The notes: generated by a model from the letters alone, not told the origin. A stretch of 64,000 nt of DNA from Monilinia fructicola (GCA_008692225.1 VICG01000005.1:2429001-2493000); one strand, 5' to 3'. Shown: positions 48,392 through 60,314, counted from the first letter of the stretch. Numbers and translations: made by a program.

Positions 48392-49345
48392 TCGAGTATG
48401 AATGGACCGCTTCTTTCGGCTGATATCTTCTCGTACTTCGTATTTCGTACTTCATAACTCGTAATTCGTAATAAGCCCTGGAGGGTATTGAATTTATGAA
48501 CCAATCGATGGATAATTGTTCCTTGTCCTACAGTATGAAGATGAAGATAAAAGTCAAGATGGTGAGAAAAAATTCACATCTACCCTAATCCTTCTAACCT
48601 TATTCTCAGAACTTAGTCCTGTAGGTTGGTTGATTGATTGATGAGAGTGGTGTTGTGGTATATTGAGTAATATCATGTCTTGGAATGGAATGAATATAGA
48701 ACTAAGGTGTGCTAACATTATATCGTGGAATATAAAGTAAAGTAAAGTGAGGGATATATATATAAGTAGAGATACTAAAGTTCCCTGTTTTTTTCTGTTT
48801 TTTTTAAAATGTATGGAGTATATAGATATCGAACAAGCTGGATAATCTCGATGTTTCTGGAGGTGCAGGTTGAGTGTAGAGTATGGGGTAAAAAGGTAAC
48901 GGGTAAGGAGCTTTTGAGGGAAGTGAGGGGAGGTAGGGAAAGGAGAGGAAGAGAGGCGAGGAGAGGCGAGGACAGGAGGGAGAGGAGGGAAATCGATGCG
49001 GTTGGGGTTGGGCGTAGTTTGGCGATATATTATCATTATATACCCATCTAGCCCGTCAGCTAGCTACCTAGTATTTCTGCGGCGGTTTGATGCATTGAAA
49101 AAGGGGGGTCGGTGGATGGATGGATGGATAGATAGGAAGAAACATGAAAGAATGAAATATTAGGACAGGATGTGTACCAGAACACAGGAATGTTCAAGTA
49201 ACGTCGTAAACCTGATTCTCATTAGAGGTATCTAAGCTATTTGTTTATACCTATGATGCTGTGTTTCGTCCATACCGAAACGTCGGCTGTATTGCCGTCA
49301 TGCCTTTCGTGACGACCGTCACAGGATGGGAGTTTGATGATTCAA
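48392..49345. other. Normal-composition island between AT-rich blocks
   Basis: About 950 bp with ordinary base composition. The open frame on the minus strand (48554-49036) covers a pyrimidine-rich tract and has no recognisable domain. A purine tract lies at about 48915-48990. No gene supported. Confidence 0.5.
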
Positions 49346-49613
49346 CCCCCTTCATTTATCTAGACTTTTAATATCTTTAATAGTTTGTTGAATTTAAGAT
49401 TATAACATATTCTATATAATGTAAATCGCCTACCCCCTTCTCGCCCCCCTGCCCTCCATTCAGCTAGCATTTTATACTAAAAAACAGCAATTTTAACGTA
49501 TTAATAACTTTATAAAAAATAAATATATCTTTTTTAAAGTTTAATTAAAACTTCTATATATAATTATTAATAAATATTGAAAATCTTATATTTTTATAAT
49601 TCTTTTATAAAGA

Positions 49614-49889
49614 TGTCACGCAAAAGTGATCATGTGATCCTATCATATCATTGGTGAGGAATAAACCGAAGGTTTATTCCAATCCTTCAACACTAATCTT
49701 AAATACATAAAGCACTTTATGCTTTTAGATTAAAGGTTATACATTGCTCTTTTAATTATATATATTCTTTCTATTATTTTTATAATAAAAGCAAAATTGA
49801 TAACTTATTCAATATACTATATTCTATATTTTATGCTTGCTCCTATTAGTGATCCTCGTATGCTTTCGTATAACTCGTCCTCCGTGACA
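49614..49889 (-). mobile_element. Solo-LTR-like element, copy 6 (in left arm of inverted-repeat element B)
   Basis: 276 bp with intact ends TGTCACG and CGTGACA and target duplication AAAGA at 49609-49613 and 49890-49894. The least mutated copy. The corresponding uninterrupted site is in copy A near 46935-46960. On the minus strand a GGAATAAACC, a possible polyadenylation signal, suggests that strand is the sense orientation. Confidence 0.88.
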
Positions 49890-50466
49890 AAAGAGTAATA
49901 AAAGATTATAAAAAATTAATATTCTAACTTTCGATTTATATATAAACCCTATACAATATTAAAATATTAAAAAAGAATTATATTTATTTAATAAAAATAG
50001 CTAAAAATACTCTATAAATTTTTAAAGAATCTTATAATTAACTGTAATTAAATTTGTTAATTTAATAATATATTATTCTTTATAATAATTGCTTAATATA
50101 GATATTAATATTTTAATAATAAAATTTTAACTAAAGAATTCGTAATTTTTCATTTACTTATTAATTATATATTATTATATATAATTTAAATAGCTTATTT
50201 ACTATATATTAATTAATGAGTTTTATAAGAATTTATAAATATTTTTTTTTCAAATTTTAATTTTATATATGATTTCTATATAAATCCAAAATCTAAAATT
50301 TTAAGTTTCTATTATTCTACATTATTCTTTATAAAAAAAATCATAAAAATTTAAGATTTTTAGAATCTATTAATTATTATATATAGCAGCTTTAATTAAA
50401 ATTTAAAAGATATTTATTTATTTTTCGTAAAGTTATTAATATATTAAAATGATTATTTTTGGTGTA

Positions 50467-50718
50467 CTTGATATTATTTTGGGTCTATATTAGGATAAAA
50501 ATCAACTAAAAACGGAATTCATTTTAAAAAATTATAATAAATTAACGAATATACTAAAAATTATAAATAATGCTTTAGAGTATTATCAAATTAAAAAATA
50601 AACGTTTAGTATATTTAAATTCTTAAAAATGAAAGTTTTATAATATATAAAAAAGAATTTAAAAGATATACTATTTTATAAATTTTTTACCCTGGCATAG
50701 ACCCAAAACAACACCAAG
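50467..50718. mobile_element. 252-bp mariner-type MITE (TA target site)
   Basis: Terminal inverted repeats of about 35 bp: left CTTGATATTATTTTGGGTCT..., right arm read inward CTTGGTGTTGTTTTGGGTCT.... The differences I can count between the arms are all G-to-A or C-to-T in the left arm, a RIP pattern. TA dinucleotides at 50465-50466 and 50719-50720 form the target duplication, as for Tc1/mariner (Fot1/pogo) transposons. No open frame; non-autonomous. It sits in the right arm of element B; copy A lacks it. Confidence 0.82.
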
Positions 50719-50768
50719 TAAAATGCTGGCTAAATAGGGGGGTGGCGAGAAGGGGGGTATGCGACTTA

Positions 50769-53700
50769 TGTGATATGTGATATTGGACTTTACATGGGTT
50801 AGGAAACCGTGAGTTTGACGGGAATCCGGTCACGCACATTTAAGGGGTGCGATAGTTAAGCGGTGGATGTAGATGTCTTTCTTACATTAATTGCTCAATA
50901 CAAGTATTCATTCGTATGATCAATGTTAGAATCTCATGAATGTAGGGAGAAATCACAGGACGATAGAACCATGACATCACCCTCTCCACCCCACTCCTAC
51001 CCACATCGCTATCTGTCTCTATCTATCTGCTGCGTCTACCTACTGTGCATACTACTGTAATCTTGCAGTATTATAAAACACGTCAGAAAATCTCCGATGG
51101 CTATAGTAGATCGTTTGGGATTGTATAGTACGGAGTATAGTCCAATGCAGACTGTGCAGTACAGTAGAAGCGTGGTTTGATGTGCTTGCTAAGTGCATGA
51201 AAGGTTCGGAGTGTTGTATTGTGTTGTAGGCGAATGTATATACTATATACAGTACTCCATATGTACCTAGGTATGTAATCTTACAATACAGTAGGTGAGT
51301 GAGTTGGTTTTATGTAGATCACAAAAGTGTCTAGCAAGGCTTTGAATGGGAGGGGACTATTTTTTCGATGGTCGGGGGATTTTCGATCGGGGACGATGGA
51401 TGGGGGTGGAGATTTGGAGTGGGTGTGTGGGTAGGTAGGTGTCTTGGATGGGATGGGATGGAATGGGATGGGAGGCTAAGGTTTGTGCTGGTTTGTGCTG
51501 GTTTGGTTTGGTTTGGTTTGGTAGTTAGTTTGGTAGGGATTGGGAACTATACTGGGAACTGGACTGGGAATAGAGGTTGAATAGGATGATGATGGGTTGA
51601 TGATGGGTGGACAGGTCACTCGGTGGTCTACGTGTGCGTATGTGTGGTCTGTGGCCCGGTGGGTTTGCTGTGATGTGATGTGCTGTGACGGCGTTGTCCT
51701 TGCTCTTGGGTAAGGGCTGGGATTTTATGCTGTATGACATTTCATCTTCTGCTCCTCTCTCTTGGGGATATTTCATGGATTGCTTGAGGAAAAGAGGGCT
51801 TACTGACTATATACAGTATTGAAATTTCCAAGTTTCCAGGTTTTCGAGTTTCGATATGTCAAGATTTCGAGATTTGGAAATTTCAAAGCCACAAAGAAGG
51901 TTTGAGAGTGTAGGATACAGATGCAAGGGAAGGCAAGGGAAGCGCGGTACTGTACAGTAGTGAGGATACCAGGACATGAAAGGTGGGAGGGTGGAGAAGA
52001 TGATGAAATTTGACTTTTTACGGAATCTTTTTTATACTTTTTGCTGAGACGATATGTGTGTAAGCGGAGTTTCTGCAGTTTCTGCAGTTTCTTCACATGC
52101 ACTCCATTTCTCAAGCGAATACAATACAGTAAGTGCCCATTAATGGACCTGTTCGAATGGGTTTTTTCTAAATGCTATGCTTGGTTGGTTTTGTGGGAGG
52201 TGAAATTTGACTTTTGATATTTGGAGTATAGTATCTATTCATTCTATTGTAAGGTTAAGCTGGTACCGTATAATAAGGTTTTGGGTCTGGTCAGTGGCGA
52301 CAGTTGAACCAGTTTTGGATTTTATTTGTTGGGTTGCTATGGGTCGGCGACACGATGGTGAGATTTGCTTGGAAGTGAATACCAACTTTATTGTCGTGAT
52401 TGATTTGCATACTGGTAGTCTACTGTATGTTGTAGGGATTACATGAATGGCATTTTATTGAAATCGAGAAGGCTGAGTACCGAATATGGAGATTGGAGAG
52501 TGGACATTGAAAAATCGTGGATTCGATAAGGGATGGTGGTCTGCTTTGGGATTTTCATTGCGTCTGCTCTGCTGTGTATCTTTACTCCACTCTTCTTGGT
52601 TGACTCATTGTGAGAGACTGGATGATTGGTATTTTGGTGTGGTTGGGTGTGAAGGGGTGATTGAATGAGGGGATGTCCTTTGATCGGAAGTTTCTGGATC
52701 AGTGTTGATATGGATACTGTTAGATTTGTCACTTCGAACTCTGGACGGGCAGCCAAGAGAATTTGTATCGTGCATACATGCTACTGAGGTTCAAGTGAAC
52801 TCCTAGATTTGGAATAACATCTGTTTCGGATTCGTATCAGCAGATGTTTCTTAGAGTTCTATATGTCTGCGGGCTACAGGGTTTTTATGTACAGTGTATT
52901 CTCCATTACTAGTGGTAAAAGAGTGAGCTCACCCTGCTCGATTAGAGTAAATCTACTTCGCTGATAGTTGTATGGCCTCTCTCATCTCCTATACTCTAAT
53001 ATCTCACTTTGAGTGACACTCAAATCCCGCTCAAATCCGATGGAAAAGCCCTCAAACTCCACCCGCGAGTATCCAATAAGCTACACCAGAAGCGGAGTAC
53101 ATTACATCTCATCCCTAACCAAAGGAGAGTCAGCCTGTCAAATCCGAAGTCATGCCTTGAAATGTTGCATATCTCATGGCTTATCTCCGGGGGAGGTGTG
53201 ATATCAATGGGGAATCATACATTGTCGAGGAAGATGACATATGACATGAGATTACCTTGCATAGGGGTCTCATGGTTTTCCATAGATGCCGATGGGAATG
53301 CATGAAGGGCCTTTGAGAGTATAATATTGGACTTCACTTCATTATTTGAATTTGATGGCCCCAATCATAAAACCCGTTATTCAGGTCCAGGTCTGATAGT
53401 ACTTGGATCTTTCTAGGATTCCAGGATCAAAGGAATTGAAGACTATTCCACTCCGAGCTTCTCGCAGAAGCGTAGGAGTATTGCACATGGGTCTTGAGTC
53501 GTTATAATAAGAGTATGAAATTATGAGTATTGTTGATTCTATACTATAACTTCATCACATTGAATACCAGTGATTGACGCTAAAATTCAAGGGTCCGGAG
53601 CGCTCGGGTAGATTCAATTATCTTTAAAACTCCGCGGGACTACTATAATCCATTTGTCCATTTGGGTAGCTCCACGATGGAATTGGGCTGAAGATGATTG

Positions 53701-56700
53701 AGCAAGCTACGCAGTGCAGATCATACCATTGTCAAATCCATCCGAGTATGGATTCACGATCACGTGTGAAAACGGCGCAGCACTGGATACTCGGGTCCAC
53801 GTGTGATCCCACGGCATTCCTCAAAGTTTCCAGAAGCGGAGAACCAGGAAGAATCCCTTTATGCTTCACAGCTCCGCTTCCTGGGCGTTGCGGAGTCTGT
53901 GGAGTTGCAGCGCAAAATTAGAATGCAGTATGTTTCTGGTAATGAGGAGTCATTTTGACAGAGAAAGATCACTCAGATCTCAATACCATTTTATCCAGAG
54001 TGATTCTGGAAGCAATAAGCCTAAGTTGATTCTGAAGTCTCCACAGAATCATGCAGTATTATTCGAATACACAGATATTTATCAGTCCTGATTTCATCGG
54101 GCCTTGTTACTTTCAAAAGGAAGAAGTTGCGCCCCGGAATGTAAGTTTTTGTGTATGAACACTCCTGCACAACGTCCAAGATTCATAATCGAGGTTATTA
54201 AATCTTTCCCAAACTCAAGCTTAATTTAAGGAATTACATTTCTCGTTACTCGGCATTGTCATTGGCTGATTTTCATTCTAGATTTCCCATCTAAGAAGGA
54301 TGCTGGTTCTGATACGAGTTGTTGGGTAGAAACCAAATATAGTCGTCATGCGAAGTTTTAAGCGACATATTTTTGATCCGGAATCTCTTGATATCTTTAA
54401 CTTTGATGTTCCTGAGTGTCTTGGAGGGAGAAACATGCTTATTTTCTTCTCTATTGTTATGTGGAGGAAAATCATCCATCAGATGCTGTTTAGTCCCAGG
54501 CTTTAGTGACCGGTATAGTATCTGAAACGCATCTTCCCATCTGCAGAAGTTTATTATGGTATCTATACAATTTCATGGTGCATCAAGTATCATAGTAAAA
54601 GTGCGATACTGATCTTATGCTGCCGTTCTTTCACGCCATGTAAGTTTTGAGAAGGAAGTATAGTACTTTGGCCGTATGGAACAATCAAGCAATATCATGC
54701 GAGTTCATTGTGCTATTGTAATTTGGAGTCAATGTGCATCCTATGTAAAATCTTGGACTCCATGAACATCTCACTTGAGTGAGGTATAGCATAGCAGATA
54801 CGTCAAAAAACAATATACCACTTTCCCCGTACTTGGTGTACGTAAATAGTTCCCATGGCTTCTCAAAATTACATTTAGTATCCACTACCACCTAGAAAAA
54901 TCTCCTCGCATGGAAATCAAACTCTAAATACTCATAATGCTCAGTCTTCTCACTAGTCTACCCGGGAGTTTCTGGCTGGGTCATTGCTCCTATCTGTGCT
55001 CGGATATCTCCTTGCACTTTTCTGGACGTTTTTTATCCCAAGTGATGGGAAGCCATCTATTGCAAGTTGATGGTGAAAGATGGGTTTGCTGGCGTATTTG
55101 AGGGATTTGGGTATTGATGGGAATTTAGCACTATGGCGCCTTGTTCGAAGCTGTCACATGTAATAAGTATCTAGGCTACTATCTAATCATACTAGTTAGA
55201 AGGCTAGCTTATTGTCACTTGATATAATATCATGCATTTATTATATGAGAATAGCATTGGTTTCTATCTGCATGAGAAACTTCATTAAGGTGAGATGGTA
55301 ATGACAGTAAAGATTAGCTCACGGGGATAACAACATGTTCTGAGTTGTATGATCGGGGAGGGACTTTATTGAAGATTTGATGATGTGTTTTGATGGGATG
55401 GTGCTGGACTAAGAGGGCAGGTCTAGCAACTTACAATGATGCTAAGATATTTGGTATTTGGATCACGAATTCAGATAGGTGGGAAGCTTCTGGTACATCC
55501 TTGGATTCAGATGAAACTAGCCCGAGACTTTTGAGAGGAAGTGCTATGGGCTAGGAATCTATTTCTATGAGATGGATCTATACATCTACTTGAGGTCTTA
55601 GAAATCAGATTTGGAGTGTGTGAATAGGTAAACAAGGGAATAGAGTATGGATATCAACGAGTAGGCCCATTCAAAGAAAAAGCAAGTCACCACGGACAAA
55701 AGGAATGAATTCCATGATCTGATCTTCCGGAAGAAAAAGGACAAGGAAGAGAACACAGTAGTTGGCCTTACCAACAAAGTGTTGACTTCAGGGATATCGA
55801 CCAGCGAAACACACGATCAGACAAATACGCATCTCGGAAACATGGAAATCTCTGATGGTAATCTAAACGAGCAAGCCTCCCGTCGGGAAAGTGAAAATTC
55901 TGTCGCATTCCTGTCGCTGTACAACATAAAGATCTAGGTTTGGTCTAACCATCTGCATGTTCATGCAAGTATGGTACGGCACAGCCTGCTTGTCAGAATG
56001 GCGTAGGAGCGGGGAACAGATGCCAATGAGGGAGCGTAGGGGTAGTTGATGCCCAACATTCAGGTATGCGAAGTGGTGGAGTACACTTTAGTGGTATTAA
56101 AATAGGGGTCGTCGGTCGATGGTCTTTAATTTAGCTCGCTCGTCTTTAAATCTGACGGTGAGGTACAGAAGGGGTATTGTAAGCCGCATATCCCCAATAC
56201 CTCGCGAGAGAAAATGGCGTGGATATTATGTGTGTGATTGATATTTCGGGGTATTGCATTTGCATATACATCTGCATCTGCGTCTGCATCGACATCTGCA
56301 TTACTCACACTTGATGTAGCATCCCCATTTAACCTCCTCCTGCAAAGCGACGCAGCTCACACACATGGTATCATCTGACTTTTGCTCCTACCCCAATGTG
56401 TTCAAAATCTCCTCCCGCTCCCCCTTACGGGAAGTGGACACCATCCGCAAGCGCGACTTCAAAACTCCTGAATCAAGTAAAACAAATCCAACAATTGCTC
56501 CATCGTCCCCAGGGAAGCTATCGCCACACGCAGCCAGATTCGTCTATCTGCATGCAGCATTAGGACGACAAGTGGGGCTTCACGGAACCTTCATGCGCAC
56601 TTGCAAAAATTTTCGCGAGCCAAGTCCATGATTTCTTTTGGCGATTCTGAAACCTCGAGTGCGGGAGGCAAATCAGTCGAGGTTTTTGAAATGTCGAATC

Positions 56701-57364
56701 TGGAGACTTGAATGCGATAGGACTGCGAGCCACGTTGAACAGGTCGACTGTTGGATGAACATGTGGGGTCTCTGGAACATACGTGGTGCACGTACGTGGT
56801 CACGATGCTGCACGTGAGTGAGTGGTGCGGATGGGCGGGTGGAGATGTGAATACGTGGTTTTGCATTGCTGGTGAAGTGGTTGTTGGATGGGAAGGAGCT
56901 GCTCGAAATATGGTGAGGGGAGGTCTTGGGGTTTTGGGGATGGAACGATTTTTCGGGGATGGATGGTGCAGTGGAATCTGGAGTCTGGAATCTGGAGTTG
57001 TGGGGAAACTTATGGGACAAGTGTGGAGAGATGTTGAGGGGAAGAATCTCATTCAGGGATGAGTGGCATGGATATGTTGCGGGTGAGGAGATTTGGACAC
57101 TACAGTATGAAGAACGGTTAGCGGACTATTGGATTAGATCGATCATTATTGAGGGATTGTGCTCCGGTCATGGTATGATAGTAAGATTTCACACAGCCTT
57201 TTCTATGTTTTTGTAGATGATCTTATATTGGCTATGGGATTTGTAAAGATTGAAAAATGAAAAGCAAATAACTGATAAATATTATTAGAAAGTATTGAAC
57301 AATCCATAAAAAACAAGAGTATATGATGGAAGCAAAAATAACTCTTGAACATTATCAGGACATA
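50769..57364. other. Long gene-free region
   Basis: 6.6 kb with no supportable gene. Short palindromes recur: TACCTAGGTA at 51264-51273, TACGGAGTA near 51129, and several TACTGTACAGTA-like motifs at 51150-51960. T/G-rich GGTTTGGTTT repeats lie at about 51490-51530. Open frames are short and overlap on both strands. Confidence 0.5.
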
Positions 57365-57918
57365 TTAAAAAGGTTCCAAAGAAACAAACGGACTATATCT
57401 TGTAATCAAGATAATCAATACCCAGGCACAGAACACCGCAAGACAAAGGTAGCCTGTAGCCCAAGAGCGTAACTCGACATGATCCCCCAACTCCTTTCCC
57501 TTGTACGATTTTCCCAACTTAAGATACAGAAGCATGAGGTTGAAATTGAGATTGAGGCTGAGAACCAGCCCACTGGTGGCCTCATCTGTGTGACACGGTT
57601 ACGTCTCTAGATGCAACGTAATATATCCGCCATTCATTGATCTCAAATATCTGTTCCTTCGTGTTTCTAAGAATGTCCGCCAAAATTTCATCGATTCTGA
57701 GTGACAGGCCAATGAGTTGATATATGAAATTAGTCGACTTGATTTCGGTCTTGGTAGTATCCAACTCTTGAATTCGTGTACTTGAAGGTCCAGAAGTTTG
57801 TTTCCGAGATTTGAATATTGTAATCAGAGACATCCCCCATGCGAATCACTCTCTTTTTGATCAAACCTTCTGTGGTTTCTGGGTTCCCAGCAAAATTGAA
57901 TGTTGTAATTGGAGACAT
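57365..57918 (-). CDS. Small membrane protein, frame unresolved (two +1 shifts or missed introns)
   Basis: Three consecutive protein-like stretches lie in successive frames: ATG 57918 (MSPITTFNFAGN...), a second from ATG 57833 with a coiled-coil-like part (LRIDEILADILRNTKEQIFE), and a third from about 57586 to the TAA at 57365, with a hydrophobic helix (YLCLAVFCAWVLIILIT) 13 residues before the C-terminus. The total length minus two bases is divisible by three (184 codons), as expected for two single-base insertions. No convincing GT-AG pair links the frames, although GTACAC at 57781 with the acceptor CACACAG (57587) keeps phase. A paralogous start (ATGTCTCCAATTACAACATTCA versus ATGTCTCTGATTACAATATTCA, 85 bp apart) suggests a small duplication. 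Function unknown; it may be decayed. Confidence 0.4.
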
Positions 57919-57976
57919 CTTCTCTACTTTGTCACCTTCCTTTATTTCTTTCGTCTCCTACACTGAAAAAACGATT

Positions 57977-58696
57977 TCACATGCTTTCCCATAGATACAG
58001 CGAATCGTATGCTGCCTCAGGTCCCGAAGTGGTCACCGAATCTTTGAATGTCTTTTCGTTCTCCAACACCGCGATTTTTATCTCCGAGTCAAAATCTGAC
58101 GATAAAGAATCTGATGAATCAATACCCAGGCCCAGAAGATCGAATGATTCAGATGCAGAGTTGCACCCCGATTCAGTACTACATTTGGCATCTACCTTAT
58201 CTTCAGGCTCAGTAACCAGGTTCTGAGATTCTTCATCCTTAAGCCAGGTGTGAACTGAAAATTTAGCTTCACGAAGTTCACGGGCAAGCTCAGTGAACTC
58301 GAACATCTTCTCATCGAGTTCCTCTTGAGATAAGTACACACTTCCATCCTTGAGTTTATTAAACTCTTCCAATAACTCATCATATGTTTGAGGATTTCCG
58401 AAAGAACCCCTTTGTCTACACTTCTTTTTGTAAGCTTTCTGAGTTTGAATTGTGGTGTTGACGGCGGACGCATTGTAAGTCTTCGTTTGCATGATTGGCT
58501 CCTTAACCAACTTTTGAGCCGAGTATTTACGTTCTTCAAGTTCACGGAAGCGCTCGGTAAACTCTTCCATTTTCTTTTCAAAGTCATCCTGAGTTAAAAA
58601 GACACTTGTGTCTTTGAGTTTGTTGAACTCTTCTATTAAATCCTCAGATGTCTGGACTTTTTTGAGGGAGCCTCCATGTTGTGTCGAGTTGGCCAT
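57977..58696 (-). CDS. Protein with duplicated coiled-coil module, function unknown
   Basis: Intronless, 239 residues. Two copies of a roughly 50-residue charged helical module can be aligned: residues about 17-66 (SEDLIEEFNKLKDTSVFLTQ...) and about 103-154 (YDELLEEFNKLKDGSVYLSQ...), both ending in FTE..REL.E.K.S and sharing the EEFNKLKD core. A basic linker separates them. The C-terminal 75 residues are acidic and Ser-rich (DSSDSLSSDFDSE). No signal peptide or membrane segment. I do not recognise the family; it could be a scaffold or DNA/protein-binding coiled-coil protein. Its stop lies 58 bp before the start of the small membrane protein on the same strand. Codon use and length of the open frame support a real gene. 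Confidence 0.72.
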   Translation of the reverse strand: MANSTQHGGSLKKVQTSEDLIEEFNKLKDTSVFLTQDDFEKKMEEFTERFRELEERKYSAQKLVKEPIMQTKTYNASAVNTTIQTQKAYKKKCRQRGSFGNPQTYDELLEEFNKLKDGSVYLSQEELDEKMFEFTELARELREAKFSVHTWLKDEESQNLVTEPEDKVDAKCSTESGCNSASESFDLLGLGIDSSDSLSSDFDSEIKIAVLENEKTFKDSVTTSGPEAAYDSLYLWESM

Positions 58697-60314
58697 GTTG
58701 ATAACTGGGAGAGTAATAACGGCGTATTAAGTGCTATGAATCGATATTTTGATGTCAATGATGAATTGTATTATTGCTATCTCGATTCGTTTGTGCAGTT
58801 CTGATTATCCGGTACAATCTTGAAGATTGGAAGATAAGCTTGAATTGAGCAGATGCCTTGGATTAGGGTTATCCAAAGATGGAAATCTAGAGATTATGAT
58901 CTGAAAGTAACAAGTTTCGACGGGAAAAGAATTATTCAAGAGGGGAGGGCTGTCTTATTTGAAATTTTCGGACTACATTACTCGAGATTTTTTCTCTGTG
59001 TCATGAAAGTTTGTGATAGCCAGGTCGAAAAGGGACAGCGTCGCTAAAAAGATGTACTATTAAGATCCGGTCAAGAACCTATTTTAGCTTCGGCATTTGA
59101 TAATGTAAATGGCTTTACATTACCGCGTCATCCTCCTTCACGAGAAGACCGACGAAGGCAGCGTGTTCATGCATAGGGCATAGGGGGATGAAGTATTGAT
59201 AGACTATTGATATCAGGTGATATAAACCTCATTGTCGCACTTGCTAACTTAATCCATAACACTCAACAGAATACATCTGGAAGTGTGAAGTAATGTGGGT
59301 ATGACATAAGTGGTTATATCGTAAGGCTTATGAGCACTACACTCCAAGCCTTCCATTATAAAGAAGACTATCGCTGGCTCAGGTTGGCAGGTACGAGTAA
59401 ACGTGTCATGTAGCCTCAACTTCGTAGCTCTAGCGATGATTCACCCTCACTCCACCGAAACAATATACTTTTTGCCGACATGGATGAAAGGTGGTCGGTC
59501 TTCAACCCTTTATATAAGCTTCCAAGAGGAAAGTTAAGGGGGGCTAGTCAAGGCCGGACAAAACTCGTGGAAATACCTCTCCAATAGCAAAAAAGCAAGG
59601 CGGAATTGACACTTCAATATCGCGTCTGGTTAAAACAATCAAAGGCTTCAGAGAAAAGGGAATTTTGTCGTAATGTTTGGTTTCTAATATCCAATATCCA
59701 GCACAGTTGAATGAAGATACAAGTATTAGTCTATAACCTTGACCGTTTCTGACGTGACCTACACCACTCATGTAAAGGTACATTTATCAAGACAGTGTAA
59801 CCTTAATGGAACTACCATAACCTTACTAGCTGTAATCAAAGCCGAACTACATCAGGATTCCATCGTTTGAAGATTAGTTTAAGATATTCAAATTTGGAAA
59901 AAAGAGAGTATACAACGATAGTAAACCCTTTAGTCCAACGTTTGTGTCTTGATTTTGAGTATATATTACAAATCTAGAGACATTTTGACATTTTGATATT
60001 GATTTAAAATGGTGCTTACATCTGATGAGTTTCTATTGGCTAAAAACCTGGATTGAAATGATGACTAATCAACATCGATGACGCTGATCAATCATGCACT
60101 TCGGAAAAATATATTTTGATATTTGGACCAGCTATGCAACAGTACCAAGAAACCTCCCAACAGCTATTATACTACACCTTTACTCCATCTACCTGCCATT
60201 GACAACTCAAGAGTCTCGATAAAACTTGAAACCAGAAATTTCGTGTAATTGCTGCATTCAATACTGCCCTGTACTATACCTTTCCAATCGAATCCAAAGC
60301 AACCCCTCCACACC
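58697..60314. other. Divergent intergenic region
   Basis: Lies between divergent genes (coiled-coil protein, -, and BolA-like, +). No gene supported. The final 100 bp before 60315 are C/T/A-rich, as in fungal leaders. Confidence 0.55.

Larger units (their letters stand above)
49422..50768. mobile_element. Long-terminal-inverted-repeat element, copy B
   Basis: Second copy of the element at 46765-48165. Left end TAAATCGCCTACCCCC at 49422, right end ...GGGGTATGCGACTTA to 50768. Arms are inverted repeats as in copy A. It carries one 276-bp solo-LTR-like insertion in the left arm and a 252-bp TA-flanked MITE in the right arm; without them it is about 812 bp, matching copy A (about 840 bp). Non-coding. 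Confidence 0.78.

Noticed and set aside
48554..49036. 160-residue minus-strand frame in the island between AT-rich blocks
   Set aside because: Pyrimidine tract translation with no domain; a hydrophobic patch comes from T-rich sequence.
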